From Bryobacterales bacterium (GTDB lineage: Bacteria; Acidobacteriota; Terriglobia; Bryobacterales; UBA6623), in assembly GCA_022826925.1 (NCBI GenBank), contig JAJDTX010000176.1, positions 32,362 to 96,361 on the forward strand: DNA of 64,000 nt, given 5' to 3'. Within the stretch, counting starts at the first letter, position 1. Each line of letters starts with the position of its first letter. Both the position numbers and the translations under genes were made by a program. Below the pieces are notes generated by a model. That model saw only the letters and a list, made by a program, of their open reading frames with translations, was not told the origin of the DNA and searched no databases. Shown piece by piece: positions 7,944 through 16,267 of the stretch.

Positions 7944-8525
7944 ATGACCGAGTCTGAGATCCGCTCGGCGCTTCATCGCAAGCGCCTTCGAAATCAGAAG
8001 TCGAATCCCGCTACCCTAGTCATCGATGAGCTCGGTCTGGCTCATGCACGAAGCCGGATCGACATAGCCGTGATCAATGGGCATATCCATGGTTACGAGA
8101 TCAAGAGTGCCCAAGACAACCTAGGTCGTTTGGATCGCCAGTTGGAAGTCTATAGGCAGACGCTTCAGAAACTGACGATCGTTTCCGTACCCGTGCACAT
8201 GCCGAGGATCCTGCATGCAGTACCAACTTGGTGTGGATTGATTGAAGTTGAGCGAGGACCACGGGCTGGGATACGGTTAAGACCAGTCAGGCCAGCCAGC
8301 TTCAATCCCGACGTAGTTCCCGTCATGCTGGCGCACCTTCTTTGGAGGCCGGAGGCCGTCAATTTGCTCACCAGGATTGGATATTCGCCAAAGGACCTGC
8401 GTCATCCGCGGAAGCGTCTCTACGAAATGCTATGCGAGGGCTTGACAACGAAAGAATTGACCACAGCTATCCGCGAATTCATGGCACTCCGCCATACGTG
8501 GCGAGATCATCCAATACGTGTGTAA
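7944..8525 (+). CDS. sce7726-family protein, PD-(D/E)XK nuclease-like
   Basis: This 193-residue protein matches the sce7726 family by its start MTESEIRSALHRKRL and by RIDIAVINGHIHGYEIKSAQDNLGRL. Residues D40, E52 and K54 form a D-x11-E-x-K signature of PD-(D/E)XK restriction-type nucleases, with the RLDRQLEVYRQ helix that often follows. I choose the ATG at 7944 rather than the TTG at 7929 because it gives the family N-terminus. Its 3' end overlaps the convergent beta-family gene by 47 bp. In other genomes sce7726 proteins occur beside sce7725/beta-like proteins, so the neighbourhood is consistent. A DNA- or RNA-cutting role is inferred from the fold. Confidence 0.7.
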   Translation: MTESEIRSALHRKRLRNQKSNPATLVIDELGLAHARSRIDIAVINGHIHGYEIKSAQDNLGRLDRQLEVYRQTLQKLTIVSVPVHMPRILHAVPTWCGLIEVERGPRAGIRLRPVRPASFNPDVVPVMLAHLLWRPEAVNLLTRIGYSPKDLRHPRKRLYEMLCEGLTTKELTTAIREFMALRHTWRDHPIRV

Positions 8526-9585
8526 TGTGATGATTGATGCCTATCCCCTTCCATCGAGTTGGATTACTAGGGGATGCCTTCCCAACAGCGCAGTCTGAGA
8601 TGTAGGTGTCCCCCACAGAATAATGCGGCCCCCTGAAAACACCGCTGTGCACGAGTTGAGCACAATGATTGTGCATTTGCCCGGGGTCATCTCGAAATGC
8701 CTTACCTTTGATCATCACCCAACTATCAGGCGTCGTATAGATTATTCTTGCGGCTGACTTAATCATTCGCATGTCGACTGCTGAAAATCTAGGATGAACA
8801 ATCGTATAGTCACCAAATATCGGACGTCTAGTTCCAGCCGGAAGTCCCGACTTCAGCGTTTGATAGAATAACCAATCATGCCGTGGGATCACACTAATCC
8901 CCCTCTTCAATTTTCCGAAGGATTCGGGCAGCGCTGTCCCAATCATCACAAGATTCCGGTACGTCTGTAGATTGCCAAGTCTAGAGAGGTTTGCAATCAG
9001 ACCCTTGGCAAACTCCTCATAGGGACTGAAGTTTGGAGCACCAATATCTGCGATCAAATCGATATCATCGGATCTGATACCCAATGAGGAGATAATGAAC
9101 TGAATCCGAGCAAGCAGTTTGGGATGCATTAGCTCTTCGATTCGAATCAATATGGCTACTCCAAGCTTGTCGAAATTCACAATCGATGAGACGGATCTTA
9201 GTGTATTCGCGTCGACGTCAAGAGGAATTGCCGGGACTGCATTGGCCATTCTCATACGTAACTCATCGAAGACATAGGTAAAAACGTCCCGGCCATCGGC
9301 CATATGCCCCTGCACAATGTTCTTGTTCACTCCAACCCATGCTGGCCGATGCCTCCACCTTTGGCTGTAACGCGAGGGGAATGGTCTGACGTGGTCTCGG
9401 ATAGATCTTCTTGGACGCCATAGAGAAAAATCAAACTCGATCTCTGGAATAGTGATCAAAGGCACGATCCGATCCTTGAGTGAGGGGGGAAGATCAAGGA
9501 GAGCCTGAGATTCCGCCTCGCGCCACCTCAACGCAGGAACGTACGAAGTGCCAGATAGGGGTATTACGCTCTTAGGCGGTATCAT
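8479..9585 (-). CDS. Beta-family protein (T4 beta / sce7725-like)
   Basis: This 368-residue protein matches the beta family (T4 beta protein, related to sce7725). It has an N-terminal SVIPLSGTSYVPALRWREAE, DRIVPLITIPEIEFDF, a central barrel-like part containing DIGAPNFSPYEEF, and the ISVIPRHDWLFYQTLKS and DYTIVHPRF segments near the C-terminus. The biochemical activity is unknown to me. The ATG at 9585 is preferred over upstream codons because GAGGG lies nine bases before it and it gives MIPPKSVIPL. The gene overlaps the upstream XRE-ImmA gene by 14 bp and is the last gene of a three-gene operon. Its end overlaps the convergent sce7726 gene. Confidence 0.7.
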   Translation of the reverse strand: MIPPKSVIPLSGTSYVPALRWREAESQALLDLPPSLKDRIVPLITIPEIEFDFSLWRPRRSIRDHVRPFPSRYSQRWRHRPAWVGVNKNIVQGHMADGRDVFTYVFDELRMRMANAVPAIPLDVDANTLRSVSSIVNFDKLGVAILIRIEELMHPKLLARIQFIISSLGIRSDDIDLIADIGAPNFSPYEEFAKGLIANLSRLGNLQTYRNLVMIGTALPESFGKLKRGISVIPRHDWLFYQTLKSGLPAGTRRPIFGDYTIVHPRFSAVDMRMIKSAARIIYTTPDSWVMIKGKAFRDDPGQMHNHCAQLVHSGVFRGPHYSVGDTYISDCAVGKASPSNPTRWKGIGINHHITHVLDDLATYGGVP

Positions 9586-10849
9586 GACCTGTACCCTCGA
9601 ACTGCTGGCGAACCTTGTCTTGGCCAACTAGCGTACTGAGAATCGAATAGTTACAACGCTCTTTGCGAATGCGGCCTGCGATGATGCACGGATTAAGGCC
9701 AAGTTGTTCGGCATCAATTGTGACCGCTTCCTCCGAAAGTGCGAAACGAGACAAACACAATTCCCAAGTGCTCTCGGGAATTAGTGTGTTCAGTGCAAAC
9801 CGATCTGCTTCAGCCTCTATCGTATCGGCTTCTAGATGACCCTCTTCATCGAAGAAATCAAAGCGTAGACCACCTAGCAAATGCAAGAAAATGTGGCCAA
9901 TCTCGTGGAGGAGAACAAACCAGAAATTGTCTAGCCGATCATATCGGAGTGTGAGACCAATAATCGGTCGCCCTGTTTCAGAGATCATGGCTGCACCATC
10001 GAGATACGATCCAGATAGTTGACGCTCCAAGACCAATGCGATACCCTTCTCAGCGAGTAGCTCATTCGCTTGCCTTGGACCGTCTGTACATGTCGTCAGG
10101 CTGACCAACTCAGGTAGCCAACGATCATCGAACTCAAAATCTGCAAGCATCTGTTTGGAGTCCAAGTGCCGGGCCTTCTCGAGGATCCGTGCCTGCCAAG
10201 CCAAAAGAGCATATTCATTTGGCAGGCTTCCGCCGCGCATCTTCTTTCGATGATATGCAGTCGCAAACTGTGGACCAGCATTGCCTAAGAAATATTCTTT
10301 AACCTTATCCAATGGATTCTCATGTTGTGATACACTAAACCACTTTCGATCAATCATTTCCCTGTAGGGAAACTCGCCCCAAGCAATATCTCTTACATCA
10401 TTCCACACAAATACAGAGCCGGTAGCCTGTCCAGACTTCTCGAAGAGACCGGAGGTCTTTACGCCAAGTATACGGGAGACTTCAATTAGTCTGCTAAGGC
10501 TCGCACCCATGTAGTCAGTTGCTTCGTACCGTTGGATCTGTTGAGGCTTCATATTGAGCTTGCGAGCGAGATCTGTCTGGCTCAATCCACCGGCAATCCT
10601 AGCTTGAACTAGTATGCGTGGTAGTTCTTCAAGAGCGTATGTTTTTGAAAAGGAGATCTGCCCGGACTTGACGAGCTTGTACTCTGAGAGTTCTGCCTCG
10701 ATCTCCGCGATCTGGCTCTTGATGGCATCGATTTCAGCTCGCTTCAACCATAACTGAGTCGTTTCCCGAGCTTCCGCATCTGCGAGTGCTGTCTTCAGCT
10801 TCTTGAGTGCCGTGCTTGAGATGCTGTATTGCTTGTTGCTGTAGATCAT
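9572..10849 (-). CDS. XRE-type HTH plus ImmA/IrrE metallopeptidase
   Basis: This 425-residue protein has an N-terminal charged coiled coil (~15-58), an XRE helix-turn-helix (~78-130, GGLSQTDLARKLNMKPQQIQ) and a C-terminal ImmA/IrrE peptidase domain with the zinc motif HEIGHIFLH at about residue 315. A second acidic part (DTIEAEADRFALNTLIPES) completes the peptidase signature. Such proteins repress a promoter and derepress by cleaving themselves or a partner. The ATG overlaps the stop of the DUF6932 gene as ATGA, and its end overlaps the beta gene by 14 bp, so the three are translationally coupled. It is the likely regulator of the dyad upstream of the operon. Confidence 0.82.
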   Translation of the reverse strand: MIYSNKQYSISSTALKKLKTALADAEARETTQLWLKRAEIDAIKSQIAEIEAELSEYKLVKSGQISFSKTYALEELPRILVQARIAGGLSQTDLARKLNMKPQQIQRYEATDYMGASLSRLIEVSRILGVKTSGLFEKSGQATGSVFVWNDVRDIAWGEFPYREMIDRKWFSVSQHENPLDKVKEYFLGNAGPQFATAYHRKKMRGGSLPNEYALLAWQARILEKARHLDSKQMLADFEFDDRWLPELVSLTTCTDGPRQANELLAEKGIALVLERQLSGSYLDGAAMISETGRPIIGLTLRYDRLDNFWFVLLHEIGHIFLHLLGGLRFDFFDEEGHLEADTIEAEADRFALNTLIPESTWELCLSRFALSEEAVTIDAEQLGLNPCIIAGRIRKERCNYSILSTLVGQDKVRQQFEGTGHDTA

Positions 10850-11325
10850 GGCTGCCCCTTCCGTAATAGAACTGGATCGGTCGAAAGCGAAACAGAAAGG
10901 ATTCCCTTCGTCCTTCTGGTGAAGCGATCTAACTGAAAAAACTCGAGATATGTCCGACTGACATCAGTACACAACATGGACGAGGGGAAGAATTCTCCTT
11001 TGAACGCTGCTTTCTGCGCAGTTCGGCCATCGTCGAATTCGAGAAAGACCGGGTCGAGCTTCTTGCGATCGACCCCGACGGGATCCCAACAGCCGTCAAA
11101 GTCCCTTGGTAGTGGCTTGTTTGTCACGTAGCTTCCACCCAGGTAGATCAGTAGACATCCGGCTGATTGAAGTTGTCGTGCTGCTACTACCAATCCGGTG
11201 AATAGGTCGCGCCGCCACGGGTTCGTGGCGAAGGTGGTCTGAACGTCGTCAAGACCGGCTTGGTGGATGCCCGGTGGCAGAACCTTCCAAGGCGACCCCT
11301 CTAGATCGACAAGTCGGGGAATCAC
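10846..11325 (-). CDS. DUF6932 family protein, nucleotidyltransferase-like
   Basis: This 159-residue protein matches DUF6932 by LPPGIHQAGLDDVQTTFATN at the N-terminus and YLGGSYVTNKPLPRDFDGCW in the middle. The latter contains G64-S65-x9-D75-F-D77, which resembles the GS...DxD signature of minimal nucleotidyltransferases. I choose the GTG at 11325 (GTG ATT CCC CGA) because it gives the family start and sits seven bases after a plausible -10 box. The TTG at 11361 is part of the -35 box. It is the first gene of the DUF6932/XRE-ImmA/beta operon. A toxin or modifying-enzyme role controlled by the XRE-ImmA protein is inference. Confidence 0.65.
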   Translation of the reverse strand: MIPRLVDLEGSPWKVLPPGIHQAGLDDVQTTFATNPWRRDLFTGLVVAARQLQSAGCLLIYLGGSYVTNKPLPRDFDGCWDPVGVDRKKLDPVFLEFDDGRTAQKAAFKGEFFPSSMLCTDVSRTYLEFFQLDRFTRRTKGILSVSLSTDPVLLRKGQP

Positions 11326-11332
11326 TATTACA

Positions 11333-11361
11333 ACAATAATATTGTATTGCGGCGTTGTCAA
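11333..11361 (-). promoter_or_regulatory. Promoter with operator dyad for the DUF6932 operon
   Basis: On the minus strand TTGACA (11356-11361) and TATTGT (11333-11338) are 17 bp apart. The -10 box ends seven bases before the GTG start, implying a leaderless mRNA. The -10 box is one arm of a perfect dyad, ACAATA-A-TATTGT (11333-11345), a likely operator for the XRE domain of the second gene. Confidence 0.5.
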
Positions 11362-11641
11362 GACTTAGCGGACGAGAACTCAGAATTGCTGAGAACAGCG
11401 TCGTTTGGAGCGTCGGTGGTGGTACCGCCTCTCTCCACAGCCGTATAGCTGAACCGGAGATTCATCCTTCTCCTTCTTCGCTGCCTGTTTCTTCCCCGCC
11501 GAAGGTGAGGACACTGCGCGGAGCGTGGTCCACAGGAATGAACGAGCCGGTACGAATTCGACCAGCTGAACACCACTTCAGATATCCAGTGGAACAAGGG
11601 CAGTTTGGGTCAGTATAACTTCTTTATTATCAAATATATAG

Positions 11642-11731
11642 TGGCGGAGAGGGAGGGATTCGAACCCTCGTTAGAGTTACCCCTAAACACGCTTTCCAAG
11701 CGTGCGCCTTAAGCCACTCGGCCACCTCTCC
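11642..11731 (-). tRNA. tRNA-Ser(GGA)
   Basis: The minus strand folds as a class II tRNA. The acceptor stem GGAGAGG/CCTCTCC has discriminator G and an encoded CCA at 11642-11644. The anticodon arm ACGCTTGGAAAGCGT gives anticodon GGA, with a long variable arm and a T-loop GGTTCGAATCC. Its 3' end faces the accessory island, the usual orientation for a tRNA that served as an integration site. No integrase gene or second copy of the tRNA end was found in the window. The ~280 bp between it and the DUF6932 promoter show no gene. Confidence 0.95.
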
Positions 11732-11827
11732 GCAACGAGGGCTAGGCGAGATCTTTCGCCCGCTCACTCATTGTAACGATCTCTTTGGGGCCATTGCGTC
11801 GCACCGTGTCGCCGTGGTCGCGACCCA

Positions 11828-14059
11828 CTACGCGCCGGAGAACACTCGCCGCTGCACCGCGAGAGTATCGGAGTCGGCACATGTCGCGGCATACGCATGG
11901 AAGGCCCGCCGCACCAAGATGCGAGCATCTGGCCCGTACGGCCGCAAGGTTTCGTCGACCCACGTGCAAAGTTCCCGTTCCGAAGCGGAGCTCTCCACAG
12001 CGGCTTCGGCGCGCCTTCGAAACTCCGGTAGGAACCGGTCGCAGAAGTCCACCTTGTATTGCAGGGGTACGAGATCGGAGATCTCAAATGCGTACTCTGG
12101 CACCGACACGCCGATCAGAGCGAGCATCTGGGCAAGGAACTTGTTCGAAAACTCCTTGACCTCTTGGTCCACCGCCTGGCGGTGTTCGTTGAACTCCTCC
12201 AGTGAGGCGTCTGGACCCAGCGGAGCGGCCGCCAGTTCGAGATAGAGCTTGTTCTTCGGCTCAGTGCCCGACGGGCGGATCGTCGCCTTGATCCCCCCTT
12301 CCACGGTGTAGCTGATCAGGTTGCGCGAACTCTTGTCGGTTTCCGAAAGAAACGGTCCATACTTAACCTCATCCCAATAGTCGTTGACGCTCAAGACCGC
12401 GCGCCCTCCAATTACTTTCGGCGGGTCGCTGCGCAGCAGTTGCTGGATCTTGCGGATGTCGGCCGAGCCCTTGGCCCCCTGCATCACGGTCGACCTCACA
12501 GTGTTGGCGTGGTAGCCGTACCGCTTGTATGTGTCGACCAAGTAGTCGTAGACCGTCTCTCCGCGCTCAGCCAATTCCGATGTCAGCTCGGCCAGCACCA
12601 CCGCCGCGCCGGCGGCGTCCTTGTCGCGGACTTCGGGTGTGAGCATGAAACCGTGGCTCTCTTCGGCGGCGAGCACGAAATCGTCCAGCGACGCTCGAAT
12701 GTCGCGGTACTCGCCGGTACGTTCAAGCGATCCCAACACCGCGGCAACGTACTTGAATCCCACCAGCAGATCGCCGACCACCACCCCGTTACGCGATTCA
12801 ATGAGCCGCCGGATCAGGTCGGTGGTGACCTCGGTCTTGATGCCCAAGGGCCGCTCGGGAAGACGTCCTGTAGCTTCCAGCGCGTCCAGCCTGTGCCGGG
12901 CTAGAATCGCGGCGAACTCGTTGCCGGTCAGAAAGGCGTAGCCGTCTCCGCAGCGGGTCGCTCCGCCCAAGCGATCTGCGTCGGGATCGGTCGCCAAGAG
13001 CAAATCGCCGCCGACCTTACCAGCCAACTCGATGCCCATCTGTAGGGACTCGGGCACTTCCGGGTTTGGGCTGCGGAACGTGACGTGCTTGAAGTCGCTC
13101 CGGATCTCGCACTGTTGATCGACGTAGAAGAGCTGACGCCCTTTGGCGTAGCCCATTTCCTCTAAGCAGCGCCCAACCGTGTCGACCCCAGTGCCGTGCA
13201 AGCTAGTAAAGACAAACTTTCCTGCGCCCCCAGGCCTCCGCAAGCGCAACGCAAGGTTCATGTCAATGAATGCCTGCCTCGCCTCGGGAGGAATCGCGTG
13301 AATCAGGTGGGAGTTGCGGGCTCCAGCCTCTGCAGGGATGTTGATCTCCTTGACGCGCTCGACGATGGCTGCCAGTCTCTCATCGTCAGGCGGGATCTCC
13401 TGGCCTCCCTCGGCGTTGTAGAACTTGCTGCCGTTGTCATCGGGATGGTTGTGCGACGCGCTGACGTTAATCCCACCCTGGGCACCGACCCAGCGGATTA
13501 GGAAGGACAGCTCTGGCGTAGAAATGTAGCCCCCGTCACTCGAGGGCAGGGCATAGACCTCGACCCCGGCCGAGGAGTATACCGCGGCCGCGATACGTGC
13601 GAAGTCCCTGGAGCTCAACTCCAGCAATGGGTTTTCCAAGTCGTTCGGGTAAGTCCCGCGGATGTCATGGAAGGCGCGCACGTCGTTCGCGATGACGACC
13701 CTCAGCCTCTCCGCCTCGCCGAAGCGCTGGCGGAGGTATTCGACGTGGCCTTGCACCGACGAGGCGATCGTGTAGGGATTGATGCGATTCGGACCCACTC
13801 CGACGGGACCGCGCCGCCCGCCAGTTCCGAAGGGGATCACTTGGTAGAAGCTGTCGATCAAGAGGTCGAACTTCTCTGCTTCGACCATCCAGCGCAGAAT
13901 CGCGCCGTAGTCGCTGTGCGGGACTAACCCAGCGAGCTTGTCCGTTCCGAGCCAGTCCTCGAAATTCGCCAGCGCCGAGTGCTTGATCTCCTCAGGCAGG
14001 TTGATCGACTCCACGCCCTGCCTGGCTCGGGCGAGGAGGCTGTCAAGGTCTGTGCTCAT
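11828..14059 (-). CDS. Phospho-sugar mutase (phosphoglucomutase/phosphomannomutase family)
   Basis: This protein interconverts hexose 1- and 6-phosphates. It has the phosphoserine loop SASHNHPDDNG at about residue 200 (S of SASHN phosphorylated in the family) and the metal-binding loop DPDADRLGG near residue 359. The phosphate-binding IRPSGTEPKNKLY is near the C-terminal third. At 743 residues it is longer than the usual 450-600. The extra ~130 C-terminal residues after the phosphate-binding domain are helical and charged and are not assigned. The start overlaps the stop of the upstream sugar nucleotidyltransferase gene as ATGA, so the pair forms an operon that would supply an NDP-sugar. Confidence 0.9.
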   Translation of the reverse strand: MSTDLDSLLARARQGVESINLPEEIKHSALANFEDWLGTDKLAGLVPHSDYGAILRWMVEAEKFDLLIDSFYQVIPFGTGGRRGPVGVGPNRINPYTIASSVQGHVEYLRQRFGEAERLRVVIANDVRAFHDIRGTYPNDLENPLLELSSRDFARIAAAVYSSAGVEVYALPSSDGGYISTPELSFLIRWVGAQGGINVSASHNHPDDNGSKFYNAEGGQEIPPDDERLAAIVERVKEINIPAEAGARNSHLIHAIPPEARQAFIDMNLALRLRRPGGAGKFVFTSLHGTGVDTVGRCLEEMGYAKGRQLFYVDQQCEIRSDFKHVTFRSPNPEVPESLQMGIELAGKVGGDLLLATDPDADRLGGATRCGDGYAFLTGNEFAAILARHRLDALEATGRLPERPLGIKTEVTTDLIRRLIESRNGVVVGDLLVGFKYVAAVLGSLERTGEYRDIRASLDDFVLAAEESHGFMLTPEVRDKDAAGAAVVLAELTSELAERGETVYDYLVDTYKRYGYHANTVRSTVMQGAKGSADIRKIQQLLRSDPPKVIGGRAVLSVNDYWDEVKYGPFLSETDKSSRNLISYTVEGGIKATIRPSGTEPKNKLYLELAAAPLGPDASLEEFNEHRQAVDQEVKEFSNKFLAQMLALIGVSVPEYAFEISDLVPLQYKVDFCDRFLPEFRRRAEAAVESSASERELCTWVDETLRPYGPDARILVRRAFHAYAATCADSDTLAVQRRVFSGA

Positions 14060-14769
14060 GGTTGACTCACGTGACGGCTGGCTGGCTCGAGATCTTCGGG
14101 GCGGCCCACGTCGCGCCAGAAACCAGGAACCTCGAAGAAACGCACAGTCTTTCCCGAACTCACGACCTGGGAAATCGCGTCCGTCAGGTCATATTCGCCC
14201 CGAGCAGACAGGCTCAATCCGGCCAAGGACTCGAAGATGCGGTCACGGAACAGGTAGACCCCGGCGCACAAGAAATTGGTCGTCGATGTACCTTTCGGGG
14301 GCTTCTCCACGATCCTCACGACGCGGTCCGCTTCCACGTATACCGCGCCTCCCCTATACGGATCGTCGACATGGGTCAGCGCCAAGACCATCTCCGCGCC
14401 GGATCCGCGTGCGATCAGCTCGCTGTAGACCTGGGGATCAACGATGATGTCTCCAAATGTGAGCAAGAATGGACCGTCGCCGACGAAGTCCTTCGCGAGA
14501 AGAGCGGCGCTGCCGGTGCCGTTCGGCTCGTGCTGAACGACGTAACTCAGCTTGATGCCGGCGGGCGGATTCTCCGCGAAGTACTCGCGGATCATCTCGC
14601 CCTTGTAGCCGATCACGATACAGGCTTCGTCTACTCCGGCAGTTGCGAACCGTTCCAGCTGATGAGCCAGCATGGGCCGGCCGGCCAGCGGCAGCATTGG
14701 CTTGGGGCAGTCGGCGGTCAGGGCCTTCATGCGCGTGCCCCGGCCCGCTGCGAGAACTACCGCCTTCAT
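14056..14769 (-). CDS. Sugar-1-phosphate nucleotidyltransferase
   Basis: This 237-residue protein activates a sugar-1-phosphate to an NDP-sugar. The start MKAVVLAAGRGTRMKALTAD contains the pyrophosphorylase signature GxGTRM, followed by CPKPMLPLAGRPML with the signature lysine. The G-D-I-I motif (LTFGDIIVD) provides the metal-binding aspartate and FEVPGFWRDVGRPEDL ends the Rossmann-like domain. It lacks the left-handed helix domain of bifunctional GlmU and is close to RmlA/MurU-type enzymes. I use the ATG at 14769 because longer frames add a non-homologous extension. It is coupled to the downstream mutase by an ATGA overlap. Confidence 0.88.
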   Translation of the reverse strand: MKAVVLAAGRGTRMKALTADCPKPMLPLAGRPMLAHQLERFATAGVDEACIVIGYKGEMIREYFAENPPAGIKLSYVVQHEPNGTGSAALLAKDFVGDGPFLLTFGDIIVDPQVYSELIARGSGAEMVLALTHVDDPYRGGAVYVEADRVVRIVEKPPKGTSTTNFLCAGVYLFRDRIFESLAGLSLSARGEYDLTDAISQVVSSGKTVRFFEVPGFWRDVGRPEDLEPASRHVSQP

Positions 14770-15111
14770 CAAGCTATCCGCGAAAGGCCGCCGGAATTCG
14801 AGCGCGCCTAGACCCCTAATCGTAGCGAATGACGGAGCGCCGATTAGGCCGAGCATTTTGGAGCCAGAGATGGTGAAGTGGCTGTGATCGGAGTTGCCCG
14901 GAGAGCCCGAACGAGTTCCGCCAGCACTCGTAGAAACGCAACGCTACCTGCCGAGTCTGAGCGCGTCCTCAGAGAGACAGTAGCCGCGATTGTGGAGCAA
15001 GGACACGGCTTGGCCGTTGATGCCTCGATTTGGTTGATCGTGAACTGGGACCGGCGCGGTTCCCGGCTGACGCAAGCAGCAAGAGCTGCTCTGCAATGAC
15101 CGGCCCCACGC
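14770..15111. other. Intergenic region, no gene recognised
   Basis: About 340 bp separate the nucleotidyltransferase start from the 3' end of the fic gene. It contains only short frames without motifs. The nucleotidyltransferase promoter probably lies here, but I see no consensus boxes. Confidence 0.5.
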
Positions 15112-16254
15112 CTATCGCCAGTCGGTGTTCCCGTCGGCCTCGGAGAAGAGGTCCACTAACCGAGTATTGACGTAGTAGTTCCCCCTGCCCGCAGATCTCT
15201 TGCTGAGGAAGCCCTCCTCGGTCAGGGCTTCGAGGTAGCGAGCGGCTGTGGGTCGGGATACCCGCACTTCGCGCCGAACGAAGTCGATCTTGGTATAGGG
15301 GTTGCGGAAAATATTGTTCACCAACTCGTGTGAGTAGATCCTCGGGAGCTTCGAGCGGATCGCATGCTTGTATTCCGCCATCAGTTCGCGAATTTGTTCC
15401 ACGATGACTAGTGTGCGGCGAGCTGTCTCCGAGACAGCTTGCAACATGTACAGCAGCCAACCTTCCCAATGCCCCTCATCGCGAACCCCTTGAAGGGCTC
15501 GGTAGTAGTCAGCTCTGTTCCGCGCGATGAATCCGCTCAGGCAAAGGATCGGGGATTCCAGCAGACCGCTACGCACTAGGTACAAGACGTTAATGATCCG
15601 CCCAACCCTGCCGTTTCCATCCGCGAACGGATGGATGCTCTCGAACTGATGGTGGATCACGGCCATCTTCACTAACGGATCCAACGAAGACAGCTCCTTG
15701 TCGTTAGTGAATCGCTCCAGTTCAATCATCCTTGTGACAACCTCGTTCGGGTCTTGGGGTGGCACGTGAACGATCTCGCCGGTGTAAGCGTTCCCGATTA
15801 CCGTCCCAGGTTCGGTGCGGAAGCCATTGGCGCGAGAGGTCACCAGCTGGTAGAGCTCAATCAAGAGGTCGTTGGTCAATCGGCTGTTCTCCGACCGAAG
15901 CCAATCGAAGCCTCGCTTGACCGCGGTTCGATATCGAGCGACTTCTTTGGCTGCCGGATCTACCGCTGAGTCGGGGAATAAGTCGGCTCGGTACAACCAG
16001 TCTTGGGTAGTGAGGATGTTCTCGACCTCGCAGCTTGCGCGGGCCTCCTGCAGGGTCAGTGTGTCCAGCAGTATCGTTGGGTTGGGAACGGAGGCCGCTC
16101 GGCCCTTCAGTTCAGCTAGATGTCTATGGGCTCGAGCAGACGCTCTAAGGACTGCGGGCGTCTCGATTGAGGTCGGCAGCGGCAGCAACGGAACTTCGTA
16201 GGTTGTTGGGAGCATTTCCGCGCTCTGGTGAATAGTGTTGGTACCGGGTTCCAT
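15112..16254 (-). CDS. Fic-family AMP-transferase with C-terminal winged HTH (Fic-1)
   Basis: This 380-residue Fic enzyme is predicted to transfer AMP or a related group to protein side chains. The catalytic motif is complete: H208-PFADGNGRVG-R219. An inhibitory helix of the (S/T)xxxE(G/N) type lies N-terminal (S74-CEV-E78-N79), marking a class II, self-inhibited Fic protein. The C-terminus is a winged helix (REVRVSRPTAARYLEALTEE, ~325-345), suggesting DNA binding. The start is the ATG at 16254. Only 13 bp upstream begins a 430-bp array of six 72-bp repeats full of TGTCA half-sites, a candidate operator array for its own HTH. The next upstream gene (MetE-like) is on the same strand beyond the array. 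Confidence 0.88.
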   Translation of the reverse strand: MEPGTNTIHQSAEMLPTTYEVPLLPLPTSIETPAVLRASARAHRHLAELKGRAASVPNPTILLDTLTLQEARASCEVENILTTQDWLYRADLFPDSAVDPAAKEVARYRTAVKRGFDWLRSENSRLTNDLLIELYQLVTSRANGFRTEPGTVIGNAYTGEIVHVPPQDPNEVVTRMIELERFTNDKELSSLDPLVKMAVIHHQFESIHPFADGNGRVGRIINVLYLVRSGLLESPILCLSGFIARNRADYYRALQGVRDEGHWEGWLLYMLQAVSETARRTLVIVEQIRELMAEYKHAIRSKLPRIYSHELVNNIFRNPYTKIDFVRREVRVSRPTAARYLEALTEEGFLSKRSAGRGNYYVNTRLVDLFSEADGNTDWR

Positions 16255-16267
16255 TTCGTCTCTGATG

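Noticed and set aside
11362..11641. attL/attR duplicate of the tRNA-Ser end
   Set aside because: Scanning 1-11600 by eye gave no second copy of the tRNA 3' end; only a short ATATAGTGG resemblance near 5275, too weak to use.
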